Shown: piece after piece, positions 1-7,958 of the stretch
Numbering within the stretch: the stretch's first letter is position 1
Layout of the letters: every line of letters begins with the position of its first letter
Assembly (NCBI GenBank): GCA_947175455.1
Contig: CAMWMW010000061.1
Span: 1 to 8,041, forward strand
Origin: an uncultured Porphyromonadaceae bacterium
Lineage (GTDB): Bacteria; Bacteroidota; Bacteroidia; Bacteroidales; Muribaculaceae
Reading direction: 5' to 3'
Length of the DNA: 8,041 bases
Notes under the pieces: generated by a model
Database searches by the model: none
Seen by the model: only the letters and a program-made list of their open reading frames with translations
What the model was told of the DNA's origin: nothing
Program-made: the position numbers and the translations under genes

Positions 1-579
1 ATGATTGACTATTTGAAAGGCTTCGTGGCAGAAGCCACACCGACATATGCCGTACTAGAATGTTGTGGTGTAGGGTATGAAGTAAACATAACGCTAATGG
101 ATTACCCTCTGATCAGCGGCAATCAGGAATGTAAACTGTATGTGCACGAATCGATACGCGAGGACGCACACGTTCTGTTCGGATTCCTAAGAAAAAGAAC
201 GAGAGAATTGTTCAGACTTCTTATCGGAGTGAGTGGAGTTGGTCCCAACACCGGAAGACTGATTCTTTCTTCTCTTTCTGACGAACAGCTCGAATCGGCA
301 ATAGCTTCAGGAAACGACTCACTTCTCAAAGGAGTGAAAGGCATAGGAGGAAAGACAGCCCAGCGCATAATTGTGGATTTGAGAGATAAAATAAAACCTG
401 AGTCAGATGCGTTAATTACAAGTATGCCGGCAAGTGAATCGTATGATGATTCCGTGGCTGCTCTTGTGATGCTCGGATTCTCCGCCCAACAGAGCCAGAA
501 AGTACTCACCAAGGTTTTTGCGAAAGATCCGACGCTCAACACCGAGCGAGCCATCAAGCAGGCTCTTACTATGCTCTGA
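1..579 (+). CDS. ruvA: Holliday junction branch migration complex subunit RuvA
   Basis: This 192-residue protein is the DNA-binding subunit of the cytoplasmic RuvABC system. As a tetramer RuvA holds a four-way junction open and flat while the RuvB motor drives branch migration. All three family domains are visible. Residues 1-63 form the N-terminal OB-fold (MIDYLKGF start, GVGYEV at 23-28) and end in REDAHVLFGF (53-62), whose E54 and D55 match the acidic-pin pair of E. coli RuvA. Residues 64-131 carry two helix-hairpin-helix motifs, GVSGVGPNTG (76-85) and GVKGIGGKTAQR (111-122), which grip the DNA backbone. A short linker of about 17 residues leads to the C-terminal RuvB-binding domain (about 148-192, with SVAALVMLGFS). 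The length is close to the roughly 200 residues usual for the family, so it is intact. The ATG at base 1 fits family N-termini, but the window starts there, so the promoter and ribosome binding site cannot be seen. The stop overlaps the sprA start. Confidence 0.97.
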   Translation: MIDYLKGFVAEATPTYAVLECCGVGYEVNITLMDYPLISGNQECKLYVHESIREDAHVLFGFLRKRTRELFRLLIGVSGVGPNTGRLILSSLSDEQLESAIASGNDSLLKGVKGIGGKTAQRIIVDLRDKIKPESDALITSMPASESYDDSVAALVMLGFSAQQSQKVLTKVFAKDPTLNTERAIKQALTML

Positions 580-581
580 TG
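577..581 (+). promoter_or_regulatory. TGATG stop/start overlap coupling ruvA to sprA
   Basis: The TGA that ends ruvA (577-579) and the ATG that begins sprA (579-581) share base A579. No purine-rich Shine-Dalgarno sequence precedes the ATG; the upstream bases are ggctcttactatgctc. Terminating ribosomes are therefore the likely source of initiation on sprA, meaning translational coupling by re-initiation. Weak Shine-Dalgarno use is also general in Bacteroidota, so its absence alone proves little. The overlap is seen directly; the coupling is inferred. Confidence 0.75.
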
Positions 582-668
582 CGGTTGAGGCAGATTGATG
601 AAAGAAAAAAATATCTTCTTATCGCAGTGTTCTTTTCGACACTGCTTTTGTCGTTTGTGGCAAATTCA
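579..668 (+). other. Sec signal peptide of SprA
   Basis: SprA residues 1-30 have the three parts of a Sec signal. There is a charged n-region (MRLRQIDERKKY), a hydrophobic core at 13-27 (LLIAVFFSTLLLSFV), and a likely signal peptidase I site after A28-N29-S30, leaving Q31 as the mature N-terminus. No cysteine follows the core, so this is not a lipoprotein signal. It fits export to the periplasm before assembly by the Bam machinery. The n-region is somewhat long, but no in-frame ATG sits between the start and the core. Confidence 0.85.
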
Positions 669-3600
669 CAAAAGCCTGTACGCAAGACAATACCGGAGGT
701 CTCCGACACAAATCCTCTGAAATCAGGTGAATATCCGGCAGATCTTAAGACTCCTTCCAATATTACCACTGAAGCCGTATATGATCCGGAACTCGGAATG
801 TTTGTGATTCACACCAGACTCGGAGACAAAGACATAGTCACTCCCTTTTTGCTTACACCCAAAGAATATTCCGATCTAATGATGCGTCAGGATATGTTCG
901 GATATTTCAGACAGCGTAATTCCGAGAGCTATGAAAAGAAAGACAAACAACCTTTCAATATTTTTGACATGAATTTTTCACTCGGTCCTCTTGAAAAAGT
1001 TTTCGGACCGGGTGGAGTACGCCTGTCTACACAAGGGTCGCTGCAGTTGTCGATGGGAATAAAAAGCAACAAGACGGAGAATCCTTCGCTTTCACTTAAA
1101 AACCGACGCAAAACATATTTTGATTTTGACCAGAAAATCCAGGCTACTATAAATGCTTCTGTCGGTGACAAGTTGAAATTCAACATGACTTATAATACTG
1201 ACGCGACATTTGATTTCGACTCCAAGAACCTGAAGCTCAACTATGAGGGTAAGGAAGATGAAATCATAAAGAGCATTGAGGCGGGCAATGTCAGCATGAC
1301 GACCGGGTCAAGTCTGATAAGAGGAGGTACGGCTCTGTTCGGATTGAAAACAAAATTACAGTTCGGCAAGCTTACGCTTACCGGTCTTGTGTCGCAACAG
1401 AATTCCGAATCAAAGACTGTCTCGACTTCCGGCGGCGTGCAATCTACCAAATTCAGCTTCAAGGCAGACAATTATGATGCCAACAGACACTTTTTCCTCG
1501 CTCAGTATTTTTATGAGAACTATGATCAGTTTGCCTCTCGCCTGCCACATGTGTCCTCCGGGATAAAAATTACGAGAATAGAAGTCTGGATAACCAATAA
1601 GAACAGCAATTATAATGAATCTCGCAATTTTGTAGGATTCATGGATCTCGGTGAAAACCGAAGACTTGCAAACAGTTATTGGCAGCCCAATGCAACTTTC
1701 AACAATCCTTCCAACCAAAGCAATAATCTTCTGAGCACGATCAAGAGTGAATATCCGCAGGCGCGTAACATAAATATGGTCACGCAGGCTCTGGAGCCCT
1801 TGCGGGCATATGGCATAGAAGGAGGGAAGGACTTTGAAAAGGTTGAAAGTGCAAGACTCCTCAAATCAAGCGAATATACTCTTAATGACGATTTGGGCTA
1901 TATCTCTCTTAAATCAGCTTTGACAACCGATGAAGTTCTTGCCGTAGCATATGAATATACATATCAGGGCAAAGTTTATCAGGTAGGGGAGTTCTCATCA
2001 GATGTCACAAACACGTCAGACTGTCTTTATCTGAAGATGCTTCGCAGCACTACAGTATCCCCTCGTCTGCCTATGTGGCAACTTATGATGAAGAATGTGT
2101 ATTCGTTAGGCGCATATCAGCTTCAAAGCAAGAATTTCAAGCTTAATATCAAATTTCTAAGCGACACCACAGGTACAGAGATAAATTATATTCCTGCCGG
2201 TCAGATATCGAACCAGCCGCTTCTTCAGGTGATGAATCTTGACAGAATAGATTCGAATCAGGAATCAAATTCCGATGGTTTCTTTGACTACATTGAGGGC
2301 TATACCGTGCAGTCATCATCCGGCAAAATAATATTTCCTGTAGCGGAACCTTTCGGTTCGCATCTGGAACGAAAAATAGGCAATCCGGCAATTGCTTCGC
2401 AATATGTGTATAAAGAGCTTTATGACTCGACTCTTGTGGTAGCGCAACAGTTTGCAGATAAAAACAAGTTTTCTCTGACAGGTGAGTATCAGGCATCAAA
2501 CGGAGCGCAGATTCGATTAAATGCGATGAATGTGCCGCGTGGCTCCGTTGTGGTGATGGCAGGAGGTGTCGTACTGACTGAAAACAGTGACTATACGGTT
2601 GATTATTCAATGGGTATTGTAACTATTACAAACCAAAGCATAATTGATTCGGGAACAAATGTAAGCGTGACTCTTGAAAATCAGTCTTTGTTTTCCATGC
2701 AACGGAAGACTTTGCTCGGGCTTGACGCACAATACCGATTTAACAAGGACTTTACTCTCGGTGGAACCATTCTTCACTTCTCCGAAAAATCACTTACTGA
2801 GAAGGTAAACATCGGTGACGAGGTCATAAACAACACTATGTGGGGACTTAACATGAGCTATAACAAAGATTTCATGTGGCTCACCAATCTATTGAATAAA
2901 ATACCCACAGTAAACGCAACAGCTCCGTCTCGAATAAACCTGAGTGCGGAGTTCGCTCAACTTGTGCCCCACAAGCAAAAAAGCGGATCGAACAAAGGAT
3001 CAAGCTATATCGATGACTTTGAGGCTACGCAGACCGGCATAGACCTGAGGTCTCCATATTCATGGTTCCTCGCTTCTACACCTTATGACAACTCGACGGA
3101 CGCACTTTTCCCGGAAGCCAAACTGAGCAATGACATTGATTATGGTAAAAACAGGGCATTGCTGGCATGGTATTATATCGACCGTCTGTGGACACAGAAA
3201 AACTCGTCCATGGTACCCGGATATATGAAAAACGATCCGAGCATGCTCTCTAATCCATATGTCAGAGAAGTCAAGATTGATGAGATCTTCCCATACAGGG
3301 ATCTTAACTATGGTGAGGCAAATTATATACAGACACTCAACCTCTCGTTCTATCCGAGAGAGAGAGGACCGTACAATCTTGATGCCGATCGCATTGATGA
3401 AAACGGAAATTTGCTGCAGCCCGAAAAACGATGGGGCGGCATAATGAGAAAAATGGACAACACCAACTTCGAGACATCCAATGTCGAATATATCCAGTTC
3501 TGGATGATGGATCCATTCCTTGACTCGGACAATCCAAATACAGAAGGCGGTGACCTTTATTTCAATTTCGGAGAAATAAGCGAAGATATTCTTAAGGACG

Positions 3601-6600
3601 GCATGAAGAGTTATGAAAACGGACTTCCGATTGACGGCAATAATGAATTCATCGCTGAAACGGTATGGGGAAAAGTATCAAGACAGAATTCGCTCACATA
3701 TGCATTCGAGAATGCTGCAAACGCAAGACCGATGCAGGATGTCGGTCTTGACGGACTTAAAAACGATGAGGAATTCTCATTTCCTTCGTATAGCGAGTAT
3801 CTTGACAAACTGCGGGGGAAACTGTCTTCATCCGTCCTTGCCGAAATGCAGAACAATCCTTTCTCTCCGATGAATGACCCTGCGGGTGATAATTATCATT
3901 TCTTCCGTTCTCCATATTATGACGAAAAACAGGCGGATATTCTCGAACGTTACAAGCGCTACAACGGAGTGGAAGGGAACTCACTCTCTCCGGATCAGTC
4001 TGACAATCCTCTGTACCAGTCTGCAAGAGCTGTGCCTGATGTTGAAGACATAAACCAGGACAACACACTCAATGAATATGAAAGATATTTTCAGTATAAA
4101 GTCTCTATAAGACCGGAAGACCTTGAAGTTGGCAAAAATTATGTCACAGACAAGGTTGAAAGACGCGTGAATACTCCTGCCGGTCCGCAACAGGCTGTCT
4201 GGTATCAGTTCAAGATTCCATTGAGTGCGCCGGAAAAGATTGTTGGCGGCATAACGGATTTCTCAACTGTCAGATTCGCCCGTATGTTTATGACCGGATT
4301 CAAGGAGGCGACACATCTGCGGTTTGCAACTCTTGAACTTGTAAGGGGCGAATGGCGGGATTACAGCTTTAATCTGAATAGCCGCAATGATTCTCCTGCT
4401 GAAGGTGAAATAGATATGACTGTGGTCAATATCGAGGAAAACTCAGCAAGGACACCTGTCAACTATGTCTTGCCTCCCGGCGTTGACAGAATCCAGGATC
4501 CCGGACAGTCTCAGGCAACACAGTTAAATGAACAATCTCTTTCCATTACTGTCAAGGGACTGCAACCCGGAGACGCACGCGGTGTATACAAAAACACACA
4601 GCTTGACATGAGAATATACAAGCGCCTTCAGATGTGGGTCCATGCAGAGGCACTAATTGACAACACGACATCTCTGCGTAACGGAGACCTATCTATATTC
4701 ATTCGCCTGGGGTCAGATGTAAAGAACAATTATTATGAGTATGAGATTCCATTGGAACTGACCCCTCCGGGAAATTATAACAATTTCAATTCAGCTGACA
4801 GAGCCAGGGTCTGGCCTTTGGCAAACTATCTGAACATTCCTCTGGATGTGTTTACAACCCTGAAGACTTCAAGAAACCGCGATAAGAGCGCGAACGTAGA
4901 CGGGGTGGGATACACTGTGCTTTATACCGGTCACGATCCCGACAACGTGCAGAATACCGTGGCTGTGCTTGGCAATCCGAGTCTGAGCGATGTGCGTGTA
5001 ATGCTTATTGGTATCCGCAACAGGTCAAACAGTGTAAAAGACGGCACTGTCTGGGTGAATGAACTGAAAGTAACGGATTTCAATGAGTCCGGCGGCTGGG
5101 CGGCTAATGCCAATGTAAATCTTGCAATGAGTGATATCGCGATGGTCAATTTCTCAGCACACAAGGAGACTTCGGGTTTTGGTGGAGTTGACCAGCCGCT
5201 TAAATCACGAAGGATGGAGGATTACGAACAATATAACATAGCTGTTCAGGGAGATCTGGGTAAATTTTTACCGGAAAAAGCCAAATTGTCGGCCCCTGTT
5301 TATTTCTCGAAATCTCAGGAAACGGTAACACCGCAGTATAATCCCCTTGATCAGGATATTCTGTTGAAAGAAGCATTGGATGCGGCTCAGACAAAACATG
5401 AGAAGGATTCTATAAAAAACTACGCCATTACTAAAAAAAGTGTGGAAAGCTTCTCGATATCCAACTTCAAGTTTAATGTACAAAGCAAGAATCCGATGCC
5501 TTGGGATCCGGCAAATTTCACATTGTCATTCTCATATAACAAGCAAAAGAACATAGATCCTACAACCGAATATGAAAATACGAATGATTATCGCGGCAGT
5601 TTCCAGTATTCGTATTCGCCATATATCAAACCACTCAAGCCGTTTGCGTGGATAAAGGGCAAAAGCCGCACGGCAAAGTATTTCCGGGAATGGGAGGTAA
5701 ACTGGCTCTTCAATAACCTCACATTCTATACTGGCATGCACCGGTATTATTATGAACAGCAGACAAGAAGCGAGGTGGATGTAGACTTCCAGCTGCCTGT
5801 CCAGGTAAGTAAAAACTTTGTGTGGGACCGCCAGTTCAGCATAACATGGAATCTGATAAAATCCCTTAGTCTCACATTCTCAAGCAATACAACGGCAAGG
5901 ATTGAAGAGACTCTTGGTGCGGTAAACAGGCGACTCTTCGCCGATAAATATGAACAATGGAAAGACACCGTAATGTCTTCTATCAGACATCTCGGCACAC
6001 CGTGGAATTACAATCAGACCTTCACCGGCACCTATCGCGCGCCTTTTAACCGCATCCCGGCTCTTGACTATCTGTCGGGTTCGGTTACTTATAATTCTGT
6101 CTATCGATGGGATAAGGGAGCAACTGTTGAAGACCTCTATTTAGGCAACACTATCCAGAACCAGACAACATGGAATGCCGACGCAAGATTGAATTTCGAG
6201 ACTCTTTTCAACAAATCCAAATACCTTCAGAAAATCAACAAAAGATTCTCGTCATCCACTTCCGCACGCAATAGTAATTCACGAAACAACGAGGCAAGAA
6301 AGCGTGATAAAAAATTCGAGAGGGCATTTACTCTTTCACCGGATACAAGCACTTTGGTTAAGCATAATCTTAAAACCAAAAAGATAAAGTTCGCGGCTGT
6401 TGCCAACGGACAGCCTAAAAAACTTAATTTCAAAATTATCGACGAAAATACAGTAGAGATTCTTGACAGAGGCTCGCAGACTGTAAAAATAACAGTCAGG
6501 GAAAACAATGTTGAGAAGAAAAATTTTGCTACTGAACTGGCTGAATACAGTCTGCGTTTCCTGATGATGCCTCGTTCTCTTTCATTCAGGTGGAGAAGCG

Positions 6601-7958
6601 GACATTCTTTGAATCTACCTCTTTTTTCTCCAAATGTGGGTAATGTTTTCGGACAATCACTGTCGCACGGACCAATGTCTCCCGGTCTTGACTTCGCCTT
6701 TGGCTTCTATGATAAAGGCTATGTTGACAAAGCTCTCGAAAGAGGATGGCTCATAACCGGCTCTGACCAGATTTCTCCGGCACTGTGGACTAACAACAAG
6801 GAGTTTAATTTTGAATTGAATCTCGAGCCTATAAAAGGGCTGAAAATACTTCTTACATCCAACCTTACAGATTCGAGAACAGAGCAGATGCAGTTCATGT
6901 ATGCTGGGATGCCGACATCATATTCAGGATCATACATGCGCACACATGTGGCGATTATGTCAGCAATGAGAAATTCCAAAGCGGAAGACGGTTATGCATC
7001 GGAAAGCTTCAGCAGGTTCCTTTCTTATATCCCACAGGTCGCACAGCGTGTCGAGGCTTCCTACCATGGAGCGGTTTATCCGGCATCCGGATTTCTTGAA
7101 GACTCGCCTCTTGCCGGAACTGTGTATGATGCCGGACAGGGAGGTGTGAGTGCCACAAGTTCCGACGTGCTTATTCCTGCCTTCCTTGCCGCCTATAGCG
7201 GTGTAAGCCCGGATAAAATCAGTCTCAGGCACTTTGAAGGACTAAACGCCATGCGACCGAACTGGCGCGTAACCTATGACGGACTTATAAAGCTCGGAAA
7301 CCTGCAGAAATGGTTCAAGGCTTTTACGCTTTCTCATGCGTATCAATGTACATATTCGGTAGGATCATACTCAAGTTTCATGAATTGGGTAAGTATCGGA
7401 GAGGACAGGGGCTTCATTCTTAATGAACAGACTGGATTGCCGATTCCTTCTTCTCCGTTCAATATCACATCAGTAGCCATAACAGAGAAGTTCGCTCCCT
7501 TACTCGGTGTGAAAGTAACTCTTTTCAACGATCTTACATTTAATGCCGAGTATCGTGATGCAAGAACGCTTAATCTAAATACGTCTGCCGGACAGATTGT
7601 CGAGACTACAAGCAAACAATTATCAGTCGGAGCAGGATACAAGATAGCCGATTTCAACAAGATATTGAAGATTGGCAGTCGGCAGGGGGGTGTCTCCAAC
7701 GACCTTTCTGTAAATCTTGATCTTGCGTTGTCAAATAACCAATCACTGATTCGCAGAATCGAGACAGCCTTCACTCAGGCAACCAACGGAACACGCACAT
7801 TCTCCGTTAATTTTATGGCAAGCTATATTCTGAGCAAACGCATAACATTATCAGCTTTCTTTGATCACCAGGTCAACACTCCTCTCGTATCAAGTTCCTC
7901 ATATCCGACATCAAATTCAAATTACGGAGTCGCAGTAAATGTGTCACTTGCCCGGTAA
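579..7958 (+). CDS. sprA: SprA/Sov, outer-membrane translocon of the type IX secretion system
   Basis: This 2459-residue protein is a full-length member of the SprA family (Flavobacterium johnsoniae SprA, Porphyromonas gingivalis Sov, both about 2400-2500 residues). The Flavobacterium protein is a 36-strand single-chain barrel that passes folded T9SS cargo across the outer membrane, with PorV and a plug protein as partners. Recognisable family segments occur in order: GVRLSTQGSLQLSMG (about 146-160); IEAGNVSM and SSLIRGGTALFGLKT (233-258); SYIDDFEAT (809-817); EIFPYRDLNYGE and the ERGPYN block (902-933); DVGLDGLKNDEE (1054-1065); DINQDNTLNEYE (1157-1168); VWVNELKVTDFNESGGWAAN (from 1491); LSAPVYFS and TPQYNPLD (1570-1591); FLMMPRSLSF (1994-2003); DVLIPAFLAAYSG (2196-2208); and PNWRVTYDGL (2227-2236). 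A signal peptide fills residues 1-30 and the C-terminus is a beta-strand pattern ending NVSLAR. I find only two cysteines (482, 2257). There is no internal stop or frameshift. The ATG at 579 is preferred because it opens a well-formed signal peptide. Whether the host has the other T9SS parts cannot be judged here. Confidence 0.96.
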   Translation: MRLRQIDERKKYLLIAVFFSTLLLSFVANSQKPVRKTIPEVSDTNPLKSGEYPADLKTPSNITTEAVYDPELGMFVIHTRLGDKDIVTPFLLTPKEYSDLMMRQDMFGYFRQRNSESYEKKDKQPFNIFDMNFSLGPLEKVFGPGGVRLSTQGSLQLSMGIKSNKTENPSLSLKNRRKTYFDFDQKIQATINASVGDKLKFNMTYNTDATFDFDSKNLKLNYEGKEDEIIKSIEAGNVSMTTGSSLIRGGTALFGLKTKLQFGKLTLTGLVSQQNSESKTVSTSGGVQSTKFSFKADNYDANRHFFLAQYFYENYDQFASRLPHVSSGIKITRIEVWITNKNSNYNESRNFVGFMDLGENRRLANSYWQPNATFNNPSNQSNNLLSTIKSEYPQARNINMVTQALEPLRAYGIEGGKDFEKVESARLLKSSEYTLNDDLGYISLKSALTTDEVLAVAYEYTYQGKVYQVGEFSSDVTNTSDCLYLKMLRSTTVSPRLPMWQLMMKNVYSLGAYQLQSKNFKLNIKFLSDTTGTEINYIPAGQISNQPLLQVMNLDRIDSNQESNSDGFFDYIEGYTVQSSSGKIIFPVAEPFGSHLERKIGNPAIASQYVYKELYDSTLVVAQQFADKNKFSLTGEYQASNGAQIRLNAMNVPRGSVVVMAGGVVLTENSDYTVDYSMGIVTITNQSIIDSGTNVSVTLENQSLFSMQRKTLLGLDAQYRFNKDFTLGGTILHFSEKSLTEKVNIGDEVINNTMWGLNMSYNKDFMWLTNLLNKIPTVNATAPSRINLSAEFAQLVPHKQKSGSNKGSSYIDDFEATQTGIDLRSPYSWFLASTPYDNSTDALFPEAKLSNDIDYGKNRALLAWYYIDRLWTQKNSSMVPGYMKNDPSMLSNPYVREVKIDEIFPYRDLNYGEANYIQTLNLSFYPRERGPYNLDADRIDENGNLLQPEKRWGGIMRKMDNTNFETSNVEYIQFWMMDPFLDSDNPNTEGGDLYFNFGEISEDILKDGMKSYENGLPIDGNNEFIAETVWGKVSRQNSLTYAFENAANARPMQDVGLDGLKNDEEFSFPSYSEYLDKLRGKLSSSVLAEMQNNPFSPMNDPAGDNYHFFRSPYYDEKQADILERYKRYNGVEGNSLSPDQSDNPLYQSARAVPDVEDINQDNTLNEYERYFQYKVSIRPEDLEVGKNYVTDKVERRVNTPAGPQQAVWYQFKIPLSAPEKIVGGITDFSTVRFARMFMTGFKEATHLRFATLELVRGEWRDYSFNLNSRNDSPAEGEIDMTVVNIEENSARTPVNYVLPPGVDRIQDPGQSQATQLNEQSLSITVKGLQPGDARGVYKNTQLDMRIYKRLQMWVHAEALIDNTTSLRNGDLSIFIRLGSDVKNNYYEYEIPLELTPPGNYNNFNSADRARVWPLANYLNIPLDVFTTLKTSRNRDKSANVDGVGYTVLYTGHDPDNVQNTVAVLGNPSLSDVRVMLIGIRNRSNSVKDGTVWVNELKVTDFNESGGWAANANVNLAMSDIAMVNFSAHKETSGFGGVDQPLKSRRMEDYEQYNIAVQGDLGKFLPEKAKLSAPVYFSKSQETVTPQYNPLDQDILLKEALDAAQTKHEKDSIKNYAITKKSVESFSISNFKFNVQSKNPMPWDPANFTLSFSYNKQKNIDPTTEYENTNDYRGSFQYSYSPYIKPLKPFAWIKGKSRTAKYFREWEVNWLFNNLTFYTGMHRYYYEQQTRSEVDVDFQLPVQVSKNFVWDRQFSITWNLIKSLSLTFSSNTTARIEETLGAVNRRLFADKYEQWKDTVMSSIRHLGTPWNYNQTFTGTYRAPFNRIPALDYLSGSVTYNSVYRWDKGATVEDLYLGNTIQNQTTWNADARLNFETLFNKSKYLQKINKRFSSSTSARNSNSRNNEARKRDKKFERAFTLSPDTSTLVKHNLKTKKIKFAAVANGQPKKLNFKIIDENTVEILDRGSQTVKITVRENNVEKKNFATELAEYSLRFLMMPRSLSFRWRSGHSLNLPLFSPNVGNVFGQSLSHGPMSPGLDFAFGFYDKGYVDKALERGWLITGSDQISPALWTNNKEFNFELNLEPIKGLKILLTSNLTDSRTEQMQFMYAGMPTSYSGSYMRTHVAIMSAMRNSKAEDGYASESFSRFLSYIPQVAQRVEASYHGAVYPASGFLEDSPLAGTVYDAGQGGVSATSSDVLIPAFLAAYSGVSPDKISLRHFEGLNAMRPNWRVTYDGLIKLGNLQKWFKAFTLSHAYQCTYSVGSYSSFMNWVSIGEDRGFILNEQTGLPIPSSPFNITSVAITEKFAPLLGVKVTLFNDLTFNAEYRDARTLNLNTSAGQIVETTSKQLSVGAGYKIADFNKILKIGSRQGGVSNDLSVNLDLALSNNQSLIRRIETAFTQATNGTRTFSVNFMASYILSKRITLSAFFDHQVNTPLVSSSSYPTSNSNYGVAVNVSLAR
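4047..4082 (+). other. EF-hand-like acidic loop in SprA
   Basis: SprA residues 1157-1168 read DINQDNTLNEYE. This matches the 12-residue EF-hand loop pattern: Asp at position 1, Asn at 3, Asp at 5, a hydrophobic Leu at 8 and Glu at 12. Position 6 is Asn rather than the usual Gly. The segment is conserved in SprA relatives as I recall them. It lies in the long soluble-looking middle of the protein, between the DVGLDGLKNDEE block and the YQFKIPL segment. Calcium binding is inferred from the pattern only. Confidence 0.45.
6213..6533 (+). other. Lysine/arginine-rich soluble-looking segment of SprA
   Basis: SprA residues about 1879-1985 differ from their surroundings. The first part (1879-1915) is polar and basic, with KINKRF, a Ser/Asn-rich stretch and EARKRDKKFER. 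The second part (1916-1985) looks like a small beta-rich domain with many lysines (KTKKIKFAAV, KKLNFKII, VKITVREN). The flanks show the alternating aromatic/polar pattern of membrane strands. This suggests a domain projecting from the barrel rim, probably on the periplasmic side. The placement is inferred. Confidence 0.45.

Noticed and set aside
123..557. 144-residue open frame on the minus strand opposite ruvA
   Set aside because: It lies wholly inside the well-supported ruvA, shows no recognisable domain and has no visible start signal. It is an antisense shadow.
2149..2610. 153-residue open frame on the minus strand inside sprA
   Set aside because: It is the longest antisense frame within sprA, but it is rich in His, Ser, Leu and Pro with no family pattern, and the overlapping sprA region is conserved. 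It is a shadow.
3259..3873. Short + strand frames in an alternate phase (61 and 86 residues) inside sprA
   Set aside because: The translations are low-information, Arg/Ser-rich and without motifs. They sit inside an unbroken conserved reading frame.
7343..7774. 143-residue open frame on the minus strand near the end of sprA
   Set aside because: It is fully antisense to conserved SprA barrel sequence, with no domain and no spacing consistent with a gene.
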